Notes: generated by a model from the letters alone, not told the origin. 64,000 nt of DNA from JAZDFC01 sp043808235 (GCA_043808235.1 JAZDFC010000026.1:62001-126000); one strand, 5' to 3'; shown: positions 17,754 through 27,098, counted from the first letter of the stretch. Translations and numbers: made by a program.

Positions 17754-18410
17754 ATGAAAAACATAGCAATAATCGGACTCAGCAGTTTTGGTTTTTATTT
17801 GTGTAAATCACTCAGCGCTTTTGGCTTTAATCTAATGGCGATTGATGTGAAAGACGATCTTGTAAAACAGGTCAGACCTTTTGTGCGCAAAGCTGTTATA
17901 GGCGATGCAAAGGATAAAGATTTTTTAATGAAACTCGGCATCGAAGATTTTGATACCGTAATTGTTTCCGTGGGCAGCAAAATAGATGTAAGTATACTAA
18001 TCACTCTTTATATGAAAGAGTTGAATATTAAAGAGATTATTGCAAAAGCCGTTAACGAAGACCACGCCAAAATTTTAAACAGGATTGGCGCAACACGTAT
18101 AATTTTCCCCGAGCGCGACCTGGCGGAACGAATGGCCTATACAATTGCCTCGCCGAATTTTCTTGAGTACATTCCGCTAACGGAAGGATTCAGTTTGATT
18201 GAGATTGCACCGGCACAGGAATGGCTTGGCAAAAAACTTAAAGAATTATTGCTGAGGAACCGCTATCAAATTCAGATTGCGATGGTTAGGGAAATAATCC
18301 CCGAACGTGTTGTAATTCCGGACGGTGAGTTCATACTTAAAGACAGCGATATACTCTACATTGTTGGCAGCGATGAAAATATTATCAAGCTTCAGAAAGA
18401 TATTACATAG
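17754..18410 (+). CDS. KtrA/TrkA-type potassium channel regulatory subunit
   Basis: A 218-residue cytoplasmic RCK protein. The N-terminal Rossmann domain begins IAIIGLSSFGFYLCKSL, a slightly changed GxGxFG motif (GLSSFG), with the ribose-binding acid at MAIDVKDD. The C-terminal RCK_C/TrkA_C domain spans about 135-215. It forms a ring under the membrane subunit and gates it according to bound adenine nucleotide. It is co-transcribed with the channel gene, five bases upstream. An inverted repeat immediately after its stop separates it from the convergent reductase gene. Confidence 0.93.
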   Translation: MKNIAIIGLSSFGFYLCKSLSAFGFNLMAIDVKDDLVKQVRPFVRKAVIGDAKDKDFLMKLGIEDFDTVIVSVGSKIDVSILITLYMKELNIKEIIAKAVNEDHAKILNRIGATRIIFPERDLAERMAYTIASPNFLEYIPLTEGFSLIEIAPAQEWLGKKLKELLLRNRYQIQIAMVREIIPERVVIPDGEFILKDSDILYIVGSDENIIKLQKDIT

Positions 18411-18414
18411 TGTC

Positions 18415-18498
18415 ATGTCAAATGTAAGATGGAAAACGTAAAATGGAATTTTGACGATATCTGTGGTTGTTTAACATCTTCCATTTTACATGTGACAT
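18415..18498. repeat. Imperfect inverted repeat, TTCCATTTTACAT family
   Basis: The arms 18415-18439 and 18474-18498 match at 21 of 25 positions. The core words atgta, atgga and taaaatgg are shared with the repeats at 1571 and 60497. It starts four bases after the KtrA-like stop and fills most of the gap to the convergent reductase gene. It could work as a bidirectional transcription stop as well as being a mobile-type miniature repeat. Confidence 0.7.
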
Positions 18499-18530
18499 AC
18501 CAATAGTTATCGGCGCATAAAAGATTTTCG

Positions 18531-19553
18531 TTATTCTTCGGCCACGGTTAAAACAATCTTGCCTTCCACCGTCGCTTTATCAAGTAGTTCATGTGCTTTC
18601 ACCGCATCTGTTAGTGGCAGCTTGTAGGAAATTACCGGTGCAATTTTTCGTTGGCGCAATAATTCCAAAAGAGAATTGAAATCTTCTTTGAACCAGTCCG
18701 GATGTTTCTTTTGCATCCCTGTAATCGAATAGAAAGTGGTTGATTTTTTATTCGGAAGCAGATTCCACAAACTCAGCTTTATAAAATCCAACACTACACT
18801 CAACATACTCCCATTACCTGTAACTGCTTTTTGAAAACCATAAGCGACTAAGATTCCACCCGGTTTAAGAACTGAGAAAGATCTTTTTAAATAATCTCCA
18901 CCGATTCCATCAATCACAAAATCCACACCGCTGCCGGTTAAAGTTTTAATTTTTTCTACAAAATCTTCCGATTGATAATCAATTGCAACCGCGCCCATTT
19001 TATTAATTAATTCTTGTTTGGATTTACTGCCCGTGCCATACATTTTCAAATCAAGCAATTTACCAAGTTGCAGTAAAGCTGTGCCGACGGCTCCGCCTGC
19101 CCCGTGAATTAAAATCGATTTGCCTTTTTGAATCTTTGCAGCGCGATGCATCATTTGGTATGCCGTTATGTATGTGAGGGGCAGGCTAACAACTTCGGAT
19201 GAATCCAAATCTTTCGGAACCGGGAGTAATCTTTCCTGATTGATGCACATGTATTCCGAGTAGGCCCCAAACACAGTTAACGCGGCAACTTTGTCGCCAA
19301 CCGAAAAAGTTTTTACATCAGCGCCGCATTTGTCAACTTTTCCAACCATATCGTAACCCGGCGAGAACGGAGGCTTGTCTTTAACTGCCGGATACTTTCC
19401 CATTCGCAGTAAAGTATCGGTAAACGCAGCGCTTGTAACGAGAACCTTGACTCTAATCTCATTTTGTTCCGGTTCGGGCAGGTTGTTTTCTTCAACAACT
19501 TTCAATACATCGGGTCCGCCGTACTTGGAAATGACAACTTTTTTGTAATCCAT
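18531..19553 (-). CDS. Medium-chain NADPH:quinone-type oxidoreductase
   Basis: A 340-residue member of the MDR superfamily, in the quinone oxidoreductase/zeta-crystallin branch. The GroES-like N-terminal half contains GYDMVGKVDKCG and VGDKVAAL; the nucleotide-binding half has ILIHGAGGAVGTALLQLGK. The Cys and His/Asp ligands of zinc alcohol dehydrogenases are missing, so it is likely zinc-free and reduces quinones or activated alkenes with NADPH. The substrate is not predictable. It is encoded alone, leftward, and convergent with the potassium uptake genes. Confidence 0.85.
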   Translation of the reverse strand: MDYKKVVISKYGGPDVLKVVEENNLPEPEQNEIRVKVLVTSAAFTDTLLRMGKYPAVKDKPPFSPGYDMVGKVDKCGADVKTFSVGDKVAALTVFGAYSEYMCINQERLLPVPKDLDSSEVVSLPLTYITAYQMMHRAAKIQKGKSILIHGAGGAVGTALLQLGKLLDLKMYGTGSKSKQELINKMGAVAIDYQSEDFVEKIKTLTGSGVDFVIDGIGGDYLKRSFSVLKPGGILVAYGFQKAVTGNGSMLSVVLDFIKLSLWNLLPNKKSTTFYSITGMQKKHPDWFKEDFNSLLELLRQRKIAPVISYKLPLTDAVKAHELLDKATVEGKIVLTVAEE

Positions 19554-19616
19554 TATTTACTAATACTCTTAATTGTTTGATTTCTTAATAAATTCAATCA
19601 CTACGTCCAATTCCGG

Positions 19617-20174
19617 TTAAGCATGCGTCAGTATTGCAATTCTTCCAATTGATAATTTAAATCCCTGTTCAACCGAAAAACCGGCGTTCCTTGCTAGGTT
19701 CATGGAGAATTCAAAATCCTTTTTGGTAACATGCCCGAGCGGTTCAACAATAAAAATCTTGCCGCTATTTGCAAGTGTGTTTTTTAATTCCATAAAGAAT
19801 TTTTCTTTGCCGGGTACTTCATGAAGCATGTAAAACACAAGTATAAAATCAACCTTTTCTGGAAGATTTATTTTATCCTGCCCGGTTATGTGAAGTACAA
19901 CAATTTGTTCAAGTGCAGTTCCTTGAATTTTCGTTTTGATTTTTTGAAGCATCCCCTCCTGCATATCGGCGGCATACACTTTCCCGGTTTTGCCAACCAT
20001 CATTGCGGCTTCAATTGAGAAAAATCCGGGACCACACCCAATATCGAGAACTTTCATTCCTTCTTTAATATACGGAGCTAAAATTTTGTTTGGATTTTGT
20101 ACCCATCTTCTAAGTTTGTTGTCGAGTGAACCGGCAAGTTCAACCGGGCACACTCTGTTTTTGTCTTCTTTCAT
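19617..20174 (-). CDS. Class I SAM-dependent methyltransferase
   Basis: About 185 residues with a Rossmann-type methyltransferase core. Motif I is VLDIGCGPGFFS, the acidic residue after strand 2 is in YAADMQEGML, and HITGQDKINLPEKVDFILVFYMLHE covers motifs II and III. It is small, in the Methyltransf_11/25 range, and the substrate is not apparent. The N-terminal Cys in NRVCPVELAGSLDNK is the type seen in related small methyltransferases of anaerobes. The start is placed at the ATG at 20174 (MKEDKNRV) because the longer frame would begin with TTG and lacks a ribosome site. Confidence 0.85.
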   Translation of the reverse strand: MKEDKNRVCPVELAGSLDNKLRRWVQNPNKILAPYIKEGMKVLDIGCGPGFFSIEAAMMVGKTGKVYAADMQEGMLQKIKTKIQGTALEQIVVLHITGQDKINLPEKVDFILVFYMLHEVPGKEKFFMELKNTLANSGKIFIVEPLGHVTKKDFEFSMNLARNAGFSVEQGFKLSIGRIAILTHA

Positions 20175-20244
20175 TTTTATTTCTCTAATATTTATTCTGA
20201 TAGTATTCAAGCAATTTCCTACTAATTTTAAAATCTATGCGCAC

Positions 20245-20922
20245 TTATCTTTTATAAATATTTCCAATTCCGGTGATTTGGCTTTTTACTTCTGGGTCGC
20301 CTCCATAAACTATATTTCCAACTCCCGAAATTGATGCATCGAGATAATCGGAAACATTCACATAAATATTACCGGCGCCATGCACGCGAGCAGTGCATTC
20401 TTCGGTAGTAAAATCAAACGCATCAATATTTCCTGAACCGTTGATACCGCAATACAGATTTTCGCCATTACCCTTTAAATAAATGTTGCCGGCTCCACTA
20501 ATTGTGCAGTCAAGATCATCGGACTCAATAAAATTCTGCACAGAGATATCGCCAGCGCCGTCAATTGAAATCAAATCGATGGTTTTTAGTGAGACATAAA
20601 TTCGAACCGTAACATCGTCGTAACTTCCATCTTGCAAGCCTACCACTAAATTCCCGTCGCTCTTTCTGGCGATTACATCTTCGATAATATTATCGTCGGC
20701 TTCCACGCGAATGTATTGATGATCATCCTGGGTTAAATAAACATTACCGGTATAACGTAGAATTAATCCGTAGCATTCACTTACACTTCTTGTTTCAGAT
20801 ACAATTCTGCCGGAACCGTGGATATGATGATCGGGTTCGTTGATGTTAAGATCAATACAACCGGTGAATAATGTCAGCGCCACGCTGAACAATAAAATTC
20901 CTTTCATTACTTTCGTTTTCAT
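20245..20922 (-). CDS. Head-GIN domain (DUF2807) lipoprotein
   Basis: About 225 residues with a lipoprotein signal (MKTKVMKGILLFS...LFTGC, Cys at about 21). The mature part begins HGSGRIVSETR and contains repeated short strands built on GxGNI: GAGDI, GAGNI, GSGNI, GAGNI, GVGNI, GIGNI. This is the pattern of the putative auto-transporter adhesin head-GIN/DUF2807 family, predicted to form a beta-helix on the cell surface or in the periplasm. The start at 20922 has ggag five bases upstream; a longer frame to 20994 would spoil the signal peptide. Function in the family is unknown. Confidence 0.85.
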   Translation of the reverse strand: MKTKVMKGILLFSVALTLFTGCIDLNINEPDHHIHGSGRIVSETRSVSECYGLILRYTGNVYLTQDDHQYIRVEADDNIIEDVIARKSDGNLVVGLQDGSYDDVTVRIYVSLKTIDLISIDGAGDISVQNFIESDDLDCTISGAGNIYLKGNGENLYCGINGSGNIDAFDFTTEECTARVHGAGNIYVNVSDYLDASISGVGNIVYGGDPEVKSQITGIGNIYKR

Positions 20923-21064
20923 AATTGCTCCGTTTAAATTATTATTGGTGACAAAAAGTGAAATAAGATTTACGCATCTGCAATTATGACGCACCTCTTT
21001 TTAAAAGGTTGCGCCCAGTATAAATCCGAATAAATAAAAAAAGAAAGTATCGACCCCCACGAAT

Positions 21065-22579
21065 TTATTTCATCAAAACTAATTTTCTTGACTCAACAAA
21101 ACTCCCTGCTTGTAATTTGTAGATATACATTCCACTCGCAAGCCCTGCTGCATTGAATTCAACTTCATAACTTCCCGCCGGTTTTTCTTCATTTACCAAA
21201 GTTGCAACTTCTCTTCCAAGTACATCATAAATCTTTAAGCTGGTTTTACAGATAACTGGTAACTGATAACTAATAACTGTTGTCGGATTAAATGGATTGG
21301 GATAATTTTGACTGAGTGAATAATCCGAAATAATTGTATTGTTTTTGGGCGTGCCGGAAATAAATTCCATATAACTATAATAAATATTTATTTTGTTTCC
21401 ATAAGCCTCTAAGGTATTACCAAAACTATCTTCAAATGAAATAATGTCATTGGCTTTAATCCATTGATCCATAAACCAATATTCAAAAAAAGCTGAAGTC
21501 ACATTTCCGTTGGAATCATATGTATAAGTTGCCATCCAATAATTCATCCATCCGGTGCCGTCCCAGGCCCAAACTTTCATTAGCAATGAAGTTCTATTCC
21601 CTTTTGAATCGTACTGAAATGTATACTGCCAAGCTGTAATCCACTGTGTCCCGTCCCAGTTCTCGAAGGACTCCGATGTTTGATAATTATTTGCATCGTA
21701 TGTATATATAAAGCGAGTTACATTTACCCACTGGGTGCCGTTCCATTCTTCATCAAGTTTTGAAATCCTGTTTCCATTGGAGTCATACGTATATGTGTTC
21801 CGCGATTTGAAGATATTCTGAGTACTATACCCATATTCAGAATAACAAGTAGTCAAATTCCCGTCGGAATCGTATGTGTATGTTTCGTACCAATCACTTA
21901 CCCAAAGACTTCCATCCCAGTATTCTAATAAATAAGAACAGAGTTTATTGCTGAAATCATATGTGTATGAGTCGCGTCTAGTATTTGTCCACCGGTCATT
22001 TTCCCATGATTCCTCAGCTTTTGAAATCATATTTCCATCCGAATCATAAGAATATGTCGAACGTAATTTATTTATCCACACGGTACCATTCCATTCTTGA
22101 TTAAGTTGGGTGGATAGATTCTCATTTGAGTCGTAGGTTCGTTCTTCCTGTTTATCATTCACCCAGAGTGTGCTATCGAATTTTTCATAAAGTTTTGAAG
22201 TTATATTCCAATTTGAATTATATGTATATGAGTACCTCGTAAAATTTTTCCATTGAGTGCCGTCCCATTTTTTGGCAAGCTCTGTATTTGTTCCACTGTT
22301 CACATCATTTGAAAAAGTATACCTAAATAATTGCCGCCCTATTTCGTCTTCCGTAATAATGCTGTCTACTAAGGACCGGATATTTAATATTTTGTTTGGC
22401 GAATGCTCTTTGAGAAAATCATTATCTTTTTTGAAACTTGTTTCTCTTTCAATATAGGCATTATGAGAAAAACCTATTTTTATTTTATGCCATTCGAATG
22501 GTGTATTATTCCCGGATTGTGCTGTAATCTGAATCGATACCGCAGCAATTATAACCAATAATAGAATTCGTTTACACAT
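21065..22579 (-). CDS. Secreted YD-like repeat protein with T9SS sorting domain
   Basis: A 504-residue exported protein with a signal peptide (MCKRILLLV...ITAQ). The middle (about 110-390) consists of nine tandem repeats of about 29 residues with the pattern YTYDSxGNxxSxxxExWDGTQWxN. These resemble YD/RHS-type sugar-binding repeats but are shorter and contain a regular Trp-x-Gly and Gln-Trp. The last 85 residues are a type IX sorting domain (SQNYPNPFNPTTVISYQLP ... KLVLMK). It probably ends up attached to or released from the cell surface; the repeat could mediate adhesion or carbohydrate binding, which is inference. The first and ninth repeats are the most degenerate. Confidence 0.8.
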   Translation of the reverse strand: MCKRILLLVIIAAVSIQITAQSGNNTPFEWHKIKIGFSHNAYIERETSFKKDNDFLKEHSPNKILNIRSLVDSIITEDEIGRQLFRYTFSNDVNSGTNTELAKKWDGTQWKNFTRYSYTYNSNWNITSKLYEKFDSTLWVNDKQEERTYDSNENLSTQLNQEWNGTVWINKLRSTYSYDSDGNMISKAEESWENDRWTNTRRDSYTYDFSNKLCSYLLEYWDGSLWVSDWYETYTYDSDGNLTTCYSEYGYSTQNIFKSRNTYTYDSNGNRISKLDEEWNGTQWVNVTRFIYTYDANNYQTSESFENWDGTQWITAWQYTFQYDSKGNRTSLLMKVWAWDGTGWMNYWMATYTYDSNGNVTSAFFEYWFMDQWIKANDIISFEDSFGNTLEAYGNKINIYYSYMEFISGTPKNNTIISDYSLSQNYPNPFNPTTVISYQLPVICKTSLKIYDVLGREVATLVNEEKPAGSYEVEFNAAGLASGMYIYKLQAGSFVESRKLVLMK

Positions 22580-22650
22580 ACTACCTCCATTAGTTGTTAT
22601 TTATATACCCAAGATTAAATTATATAATTATCTCTATAATGTCACCTGAA

Positions 22651-25500
22651 TTATTTTAATAGAATTAGTTTTTTTATAGAAACAAATTCCCCGGCTTGTA
22701 GTTTGTAAAAATAAACGCCGCTCGAAAGATTTGAGCCGTCAAACGAAACCGTGTAAACCCCCGCGGGTTTTTCTTCATTCACCAAAATTGCAACTTCTCT
22801 TCCAAGTACATCATATATCTTTAATGAAACATGTTGTAGAGACGCCATATATGGCGTCTCTACGGCGGCGATGGAAAATTCAATTGTTGTCGTTGGATTA
22901 AACGGGTTGGGGTAATTTTGGTACAAAGCAAATTCACCCGGAACTGAATTATCTGTATCAATTCCTGAAGTCGCACTTTCAATTGCCAGCCAGTTTAAAT
23001 AAAATCCGCCAATATCGGCATTTAATCTAAGCAAATGTTCTCCGGCGGTTAATCCGATTACCTGCTGAACTGTTTGCCACGTAGTCCAACTACCAGTTAC
23101 GGGCAAGTTACGCGACACTATGTTTGTGTTACCGCTCATCAAAGTAATTTTACCCGCGATTGATTCGCTTGAAATTCGCAGCTTTAGAAAATAATAACCC
23201 CCTGTTGGTACACTTACAAAATATTCCGACCAATCGCCGTTATCAATGTTTATTAATTGTGATATGCCGTCGATATCCGTTGTTGGAATGATATCAACAC
23301 CGAGCATTTCACTGAAATTTTCAGCTTCTATTCTTGCCGGAATAACAACTGCTGCGGGTCGGACCCAATTGTAAACATCCTGCTGTGCGAAAGGCTGCAA
23401 TATTCCGCCATCGGCTGATTGAATGTTCCCCGAATTATATTGAATTGTGATAACTTCGCGCTGCTCGATTGCCGAATCGAATTGCAAAACAAAAGTTGTA
23501 TTGTCATTCTCTTTTAATGATGCGGTGATATTTTCGGGTAACACATTACCGTTTTTGTACACAGTAAAATTAAAAGTTGACGATGACGGATTGCTCATTG
23601 CTTTATTAAATGTCAGTTCGATATGCTGTCCGTCGTTTTTAACTATCGCCGAAAGAAATACCGGCGCTGATCCGATGGGAGAATCATCCAGCGTAATAAT
23701 TCCAAATCCGTAAGCGTACAAAGGATTATAGTTTGTATCGCCTATATTTATTGGTATTTGGTCCATATTCTTCGGCCATGTATGCGACAACAATCCCTTC
23801 GGTTGATAATCACCGAACAATACTTCAGCAATTCCATCGCCCTCTGTTCCCGGCAGCCATGCAGCCACAATAACATCGCAGTAATGAAGAACCTGTTCGA
23901 GAATCATCGGTCTGCCGGAAACGAGAATCAATATAACCGGGTGACCGTAACTTTCCATTTTCTTAATCAACTCAACATCATTGCGAGAAATATTTAAATC
24001 GGTCGCATCACCCTGCATTTCGGCATAAGGTTCTTCCCCAATAATCACTATCGAATAGTCTGCATCGGCATCTGTAAAATCGCCGGTTAATGAATAATCG
24101 ATTTGAGCTCCGGGTGCTACCATTTGAAGTCCATCTATAACTGTTGTGCCGGTAGTAATATTCCCGTCGTTTCCTTGCCAGGTAATCGTCCATCCTCCGC
24201 ATTGATTTCCGATATCATCTGCGTTGCTTCCTGCAACAAGAATTCTTGTATTTGTTTTTGGCAGTGGCAGAATTCCATCTTTCTTTTTAAGCAGCACAAG
24301 CGATTCACGGACGCATTGGCGGGCGACATTTCTGTGTTCATCCGAACCGACAAGTGGAAGTAAAGTTTTATCCGTGTAAGGTCTTTCGAACAAGGCAAGT
24401 TTAAATTTTATCGTCAGTATTCTTCGGACGGCATCGTTAACGCGGTCAAGTGAAATCTCACCGCTGCCAACAAGATCGCGCATTACACTTTGGAAATCCG
24501 CATAACGGTTTGGCAGCATAACCATATCGAGTCCCGCATTTATTGCCTCCTTAACGGCTTCCCGGTAATTATTGTTTAATTGGTCAACAGCAGCCCAATC
24601 TGAAATAAGAAATCCTTCGAAGTCAAGTTCGGTTTTTAAAACATCTGTCAGCCAATATCTGTTGCCGTGCATTTTCTCTCCATTGATACTGCTGAACGAT
24701 GGCATAATGCTGCCGGCATTTAGTCCGAGTGCAGTGATATATCCCGGCAGGAAAATATTTCGAATTGTTGTTTCATCCGCAATAGTATTGCCGCGATCGA
24801 TACCGCCTTCCGTTCCGCCATCTCCCAGATAATGTTTAGGCGTCGCAAGAATACTTGTACCTCCAGAAAGTGAATCGCCTTGAAATCCATGAACTTGAAC
24901 AGCGCCCATCTGCGCTAATTCCGGAGTTTCGCCGAATCCTTCGTAAGTTCTTCCCCAACGCTCATCGCGCGGAACGGCAATGCACGGACCAAAAGTCCAA
25001 TCAATTCCGGTTGCGGCAATATCAATCGCGGTTATTCTTGCGGCTTCTTCAATTAGCTCTGGGTTGCGTGTACAGCCAAGTCCGATGTTATGCGGAAAGA
25101 TTGTTGCGCCGTAAACATTATTATGTCCGTGAACTGCATCAATTCCATATATCATCGGGATTTTTAACGGTGTTGCAAGAGCGTAGTTTTGAAGATCGTC
25201 GTAAGTATTTGCCCATGTAGCAGGCAAGTTATCGGAAGGATCGGCATCGCCGCCGCTTAATATCGAACCAATAAAATAATTTGTTATCACTGATTTGCTC
25301 GATTCAACAGCATCAAGATTTGCCTGCATCATCTGCCCGATTTTTTCATCGAGACTCATGCGGCTCATCAAATCATTCACTCTTTCTTCAACGGGCAGCG
25401 ATGGATCTTGATACGGAAGTATCTGTGCAAGTAAGCATGTATTCGAAACCGAAAATAAAACGATCAATAAAACAACGAAGTTGTGGAAACAGCGGTTCAT
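22651..25500 (-). CDS. Secreted GH3 beta-glucosidase/glucanase with CBM6-like and T9SS domains
   Basis: A 949-residue exported glycoside hydrolase. After a signal peptide, the GH3 N-terminal barrel (about 35-365) holds DAVHGHNNVYGATIFPHNIG, KHYLGDGGT and the nucleophile region LISDWAAVDQL (Asp at about 300). The GH3 C-terminal domain (about 400-610) ends with PLYAYGFG. A short Ig-like domain (about 620-720) is followed by a CBM6-like module starting ARIEAENFSEM (about 725-850). A type IX sorting domain starts YQNYPNPFNPTTTIEF. It is likely active on beta-glucans or cellodextrins outside the cell. A 28-base palindrome inside the sorting domain adds extra residues between its first strands. Confidence 0.93.
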   Translation of the reverse strand: MNRCFHNFVVLLIVLFSVSNTCLLAQILPYQDPSLPVEERVNDLMSRMSLDEKIGQMMQANLDAVESSKSVITNYFIGSILSGGDADPSDNLPATWANTYDDLQNYALATPLKIPMIYGIDAVHGHNNVYGATIFPHNIGLGCTRNPELIEEAARITAIDIAATGIDWTFGPCIAVPRDERWGRTYEGFGETPELAQMGAVQVHGFQGDSLSGGTSILATPKHYLGDGGTEGGIDRGNTIADETTIRNIFLPGYITALGLNAGSIMPSFSSINGEKMHGNRYWLTDVLKTELDFEGFLISDWAAVDQLNNNYREAVKEAINAGLDMVMLPNRYADFQSVMRDLVGSGEISLDRVNDAVRRILTIKFKLALFERPYTDKTLLPLVGSDEHRNVARQCVRESLVLLKKKDGILPLPKTNTRILVAGSNADDIGNQCGGWTITWQGNDGNITTGTTVIDGLQMVAPGAQIDYSLTGDFTDADADYSIVIIGEEPYAEMQGDATDLNISRNDVELIKKMESYGHPVILILVSGRPMILEQVLHYCDVIVAAWLPGTEGDGIAEVLFGDYQPKGLLSHTWPKNMDQIPINIGDTNYNPLYAYGFGIITLDDSPIGSAPVFLSAIVKNDGQHIELTFNKAMSNPSSSTFNFTVYKNGNVLPENITASLKENDNTTFVLQFDSAIEQREVITIQYNSGNIQSADGGILQPFAQQDVYNWVRPAAVVIPARIEAENFSEMLGVDIIPTTDIDGISQLINIDNGDWSEYFVSVPTGGYYFLKLRISSESIAGKITLMSGNTNIVSRNLPVTGSWTTWQTVQQVIGLTAGEHLLRLNADIGGFYLNWLAIESATSGIDTDNSVPGEFALYQNYPNPFNPTTTIEFSIAAVETPYMASLQHVSLKIYDVLGREVAILVNEEKPAGVYTVSFDGSNLSSGVYFYKLQAGEFVSIKKLILLK
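22836..22863. repeat. 28-bp perfect palindrome inside the GH3 sorting domain
   Basis: The half gtagagacgccata is followed by its exact complement. gtagagacg...cgtctctac elements are common intergenic palindromes in several bacterial groups, but this one is within coding sequence. It encodes the run ETPYMASLQ, found where other sorting domains have only two or three residues between TTTIEFSI and VSLKIYDVLGRE. Confidence 0.85.
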
Positions 25501-25917
25501 AAATTACTCCTAAGATAAATTCTATTTAATAAAAGCTGTTCCCGAAATAAACTGCCGACTCAATTACGAAGTTAGTTGAATTCCTCCGCTTCGTTTCACC
25601 GCAGAGATAAAAAGAGCGCAGAGTTTCAAAAACAACCTCGAAATTTCTCCTTTTTTAACTCGTGCGAATATACCAATATTTCAAATAATTTTTTAGAGTT
25701 TGACAAGATACATGCGGCTGGCTTTCTGAATTATCACGGGAAAGTTTAACATTCATTTGGAAAAATTTTACCCGGCAACAAAACGATGATTATTATAAAT
25801 TACACTGTATGATATTTTGAGATTTATGTTATACCCGGATTATCATTAAAGAACACTAACAATTATTAATTGATACGGTAGATTCAATATTGCAGGCTAA
25901 TTTGAATCCTTTGTCAA
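25501..25917. other. Intergenic region between GH3 and second sigma factor genes
   Basis: 417 bases with no supported gene. Bases 25594-25627 (tttcaccgcagagataaaaa...) look like a decayed copy of the CACCGCAGAGACGCAGAG repeat common in Bacteroidota and Chlorobiota genomes. The rest should hold the two divergent promoters, but I see no convincing match to a consensus. Confidence 0.5.
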
Positions 25918-26496
25918 ATGGCGGCATCAAATTTTATGAATGAAGAAATATTAATTGCAGCAGCAAAGAATGGTGATAGAAGAGCGCTCTCTGAATTAGT
26001 TAAAAATTACGAGCAGACGGTTTATAATTTCGCTTTCAAAATTTGTCGTGATAAAGACAGAGCGGAAAACACGATGCAGGAAACATTTTTAAGCTTCGTG
26101 AAAAACATCGCGCAATTTTCCGGCAAATCAAAATTATCAACATGGCTTTATACAATCGTATCGAATCACTGTTTAATGCTTGCGCGTTCAAGTAAAAGCC
26201 GAAGTTCATTTTCATATGATGATGATGAATCATCGATTGATGAAAGCAGCATTGCAGATTGGAAAATTATTCCTTCGAGCATTGTCGAAAATAAAGAGTT
26301 AAGAGTAGTACTTGACCAGGCAATCAAAAAACTTGCGCCGGAATATAGAACAGTTTTTTTGTTGAGAGATGTTGAAGGATTATCGACCGAAGAAACAGGG
26401 GAGATATTGGAATTATCAGTCCCTGCAGTAAAGTCGCGTCTTCATAGAGCGCGGGCGTTTTTAAGAGCAGAATTAAATAAAACTTTCGGTGATTGA
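25918..26496 (+). CDS. ECF RNA polymerase sigma factor
   Basis: A 192-residue ECF sigma. Region 2 includes KNYEQTVYNFAFKICRDKDRAENTMQETF and KSKLSTWLYTIVSNHC; region 4 includes LSTEETGEILELSVPAVKSRLHRARAFL. The linker is unusually Ser/Asp-rich (SYDDDESSIDESS). The start at 25918 is used; an alternative ATG at 25936 would lose six residues only. A 78-residue gene begins two bases after its stop codon, the place where an anti-sigma gene would be, but that product has no membrane helix. It is unrelated in detail to the sigma factor at 4152. Confidence 0.92.
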   Translation: MAASNFMNEEILIAAAKNGDRRALSELVKNYEQTVYNFAFKICRDKDRAENTMQETFLSFVKNIAQFSGKSKLSTWLYTIVSNHCLMLARSSKSRSSFSYDDDESSIDESSIADWKIIPSSIVENKELRVVLDQAIKKLAPEYRTVFLLRDVEGLSTEETGEILELSVPAVKSRLHRARAFLRAELNKTFGD

Positions 26497-26497
26497 A

Positions 26498-26734
26498 ATG
26501 AATGAACCAAACGAAAAGCAATTGATCAAAATGATCTGCGATAATCTTGGCGAGGATCTGGATAAGTTAAAAGCGGATGAAATTAAACTTGTTGTTAAAT
26601 CCAGCGATAAATGTTTAAAGCTCATTAAGTCGCTTGATCTTACAGTTGAGTGCTACAAAAAATATAACGTGGAAGTAACCGAGGATATGCACAAGCGGTT
26701 GATGGATTTCCTTGGTCTTGAGGAATCCAAGTAA
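26498..26734 (+). CDS. Small soluble protein paired with ECF sigma factor
   Basis: A 78-residue acidic, wholly helical-looking protein starting MNEPNEKQLIKMICDNL. It is tightly coupled to the sigma gene (one base between the TGA and the ATG). It has three Cys (in MICDNL, DKCLKL and VECYKK) and no zinc-finger HxxxCxxC, signal peptide or membrane segment. By position it is a candidate anti-sigma or sigma-modulating protein, but I do not recognise the family. A longer reading from the GTG at 26489 is possible and would overlap the sigma gene by eight bases. Confidence 0.6.
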   Translation: MNEPNEKQLIKMICDNLGEDLDKLKADEIKLVVKSSDKCLKLIKSLDLTVECYKKYNVEVTEDMHKRLMDFLGLEESK

Positions 26735-27098
26735 CGGGCAGTTTATCCTACTTTATGAAGAAATATAGTTTGCTGTAAATCTCTGTTTTGTTTGATGTTT
26801 ATTTCTCTCCCGATTGATAATATAATCTACTTTGTTTATGTTGTATCCGGTTCAAATAATCTTTTCCCTTTTTCTTTTCTGATTATCCGGACTGAACTAC
26901 TCCGCCGCGTATTCTTGTAGTCTTTATTGTATCGTTTCATACTTGCAGTATCCGGTTCGAAGTATATATTCAGGTTCTATCGCTCAGAATTCGTTTTAGG
27001 AAATTTCCTGTCGGCTTCCTTGGAATCTATTTGATTTGTAATCATAGATTGTAGCAATTAAATAAGCTAAATAATCAATAAAAATCATTGGAGGAAAT
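26735..27098. other. Pyrimidine-rich intergenic region
   Basis: 364 bases without a supported gene. An 11-base word gtatccggttc occurs at 26843 and 26948, and tatccgg appears once more between them (about 26882). The last bases hold a good ribosome site (ggaggaaat) for the gene at 27099. No promoter or terminator could be assigned. Confidence 0.4.

Noticed and set aside
18531..19553. Zinc alcohol dehydrogenase
   Set aside because: The Cys/His zinc ligands are absent; the protein fits the zinc-free quinone oxidoreductase branch.
26948..26961. ccggttcgaa looking like a tRNA T-loop
   Set aside because: No acceptor, D or anticodon arms can be folded around it, so it is not a tRNA.
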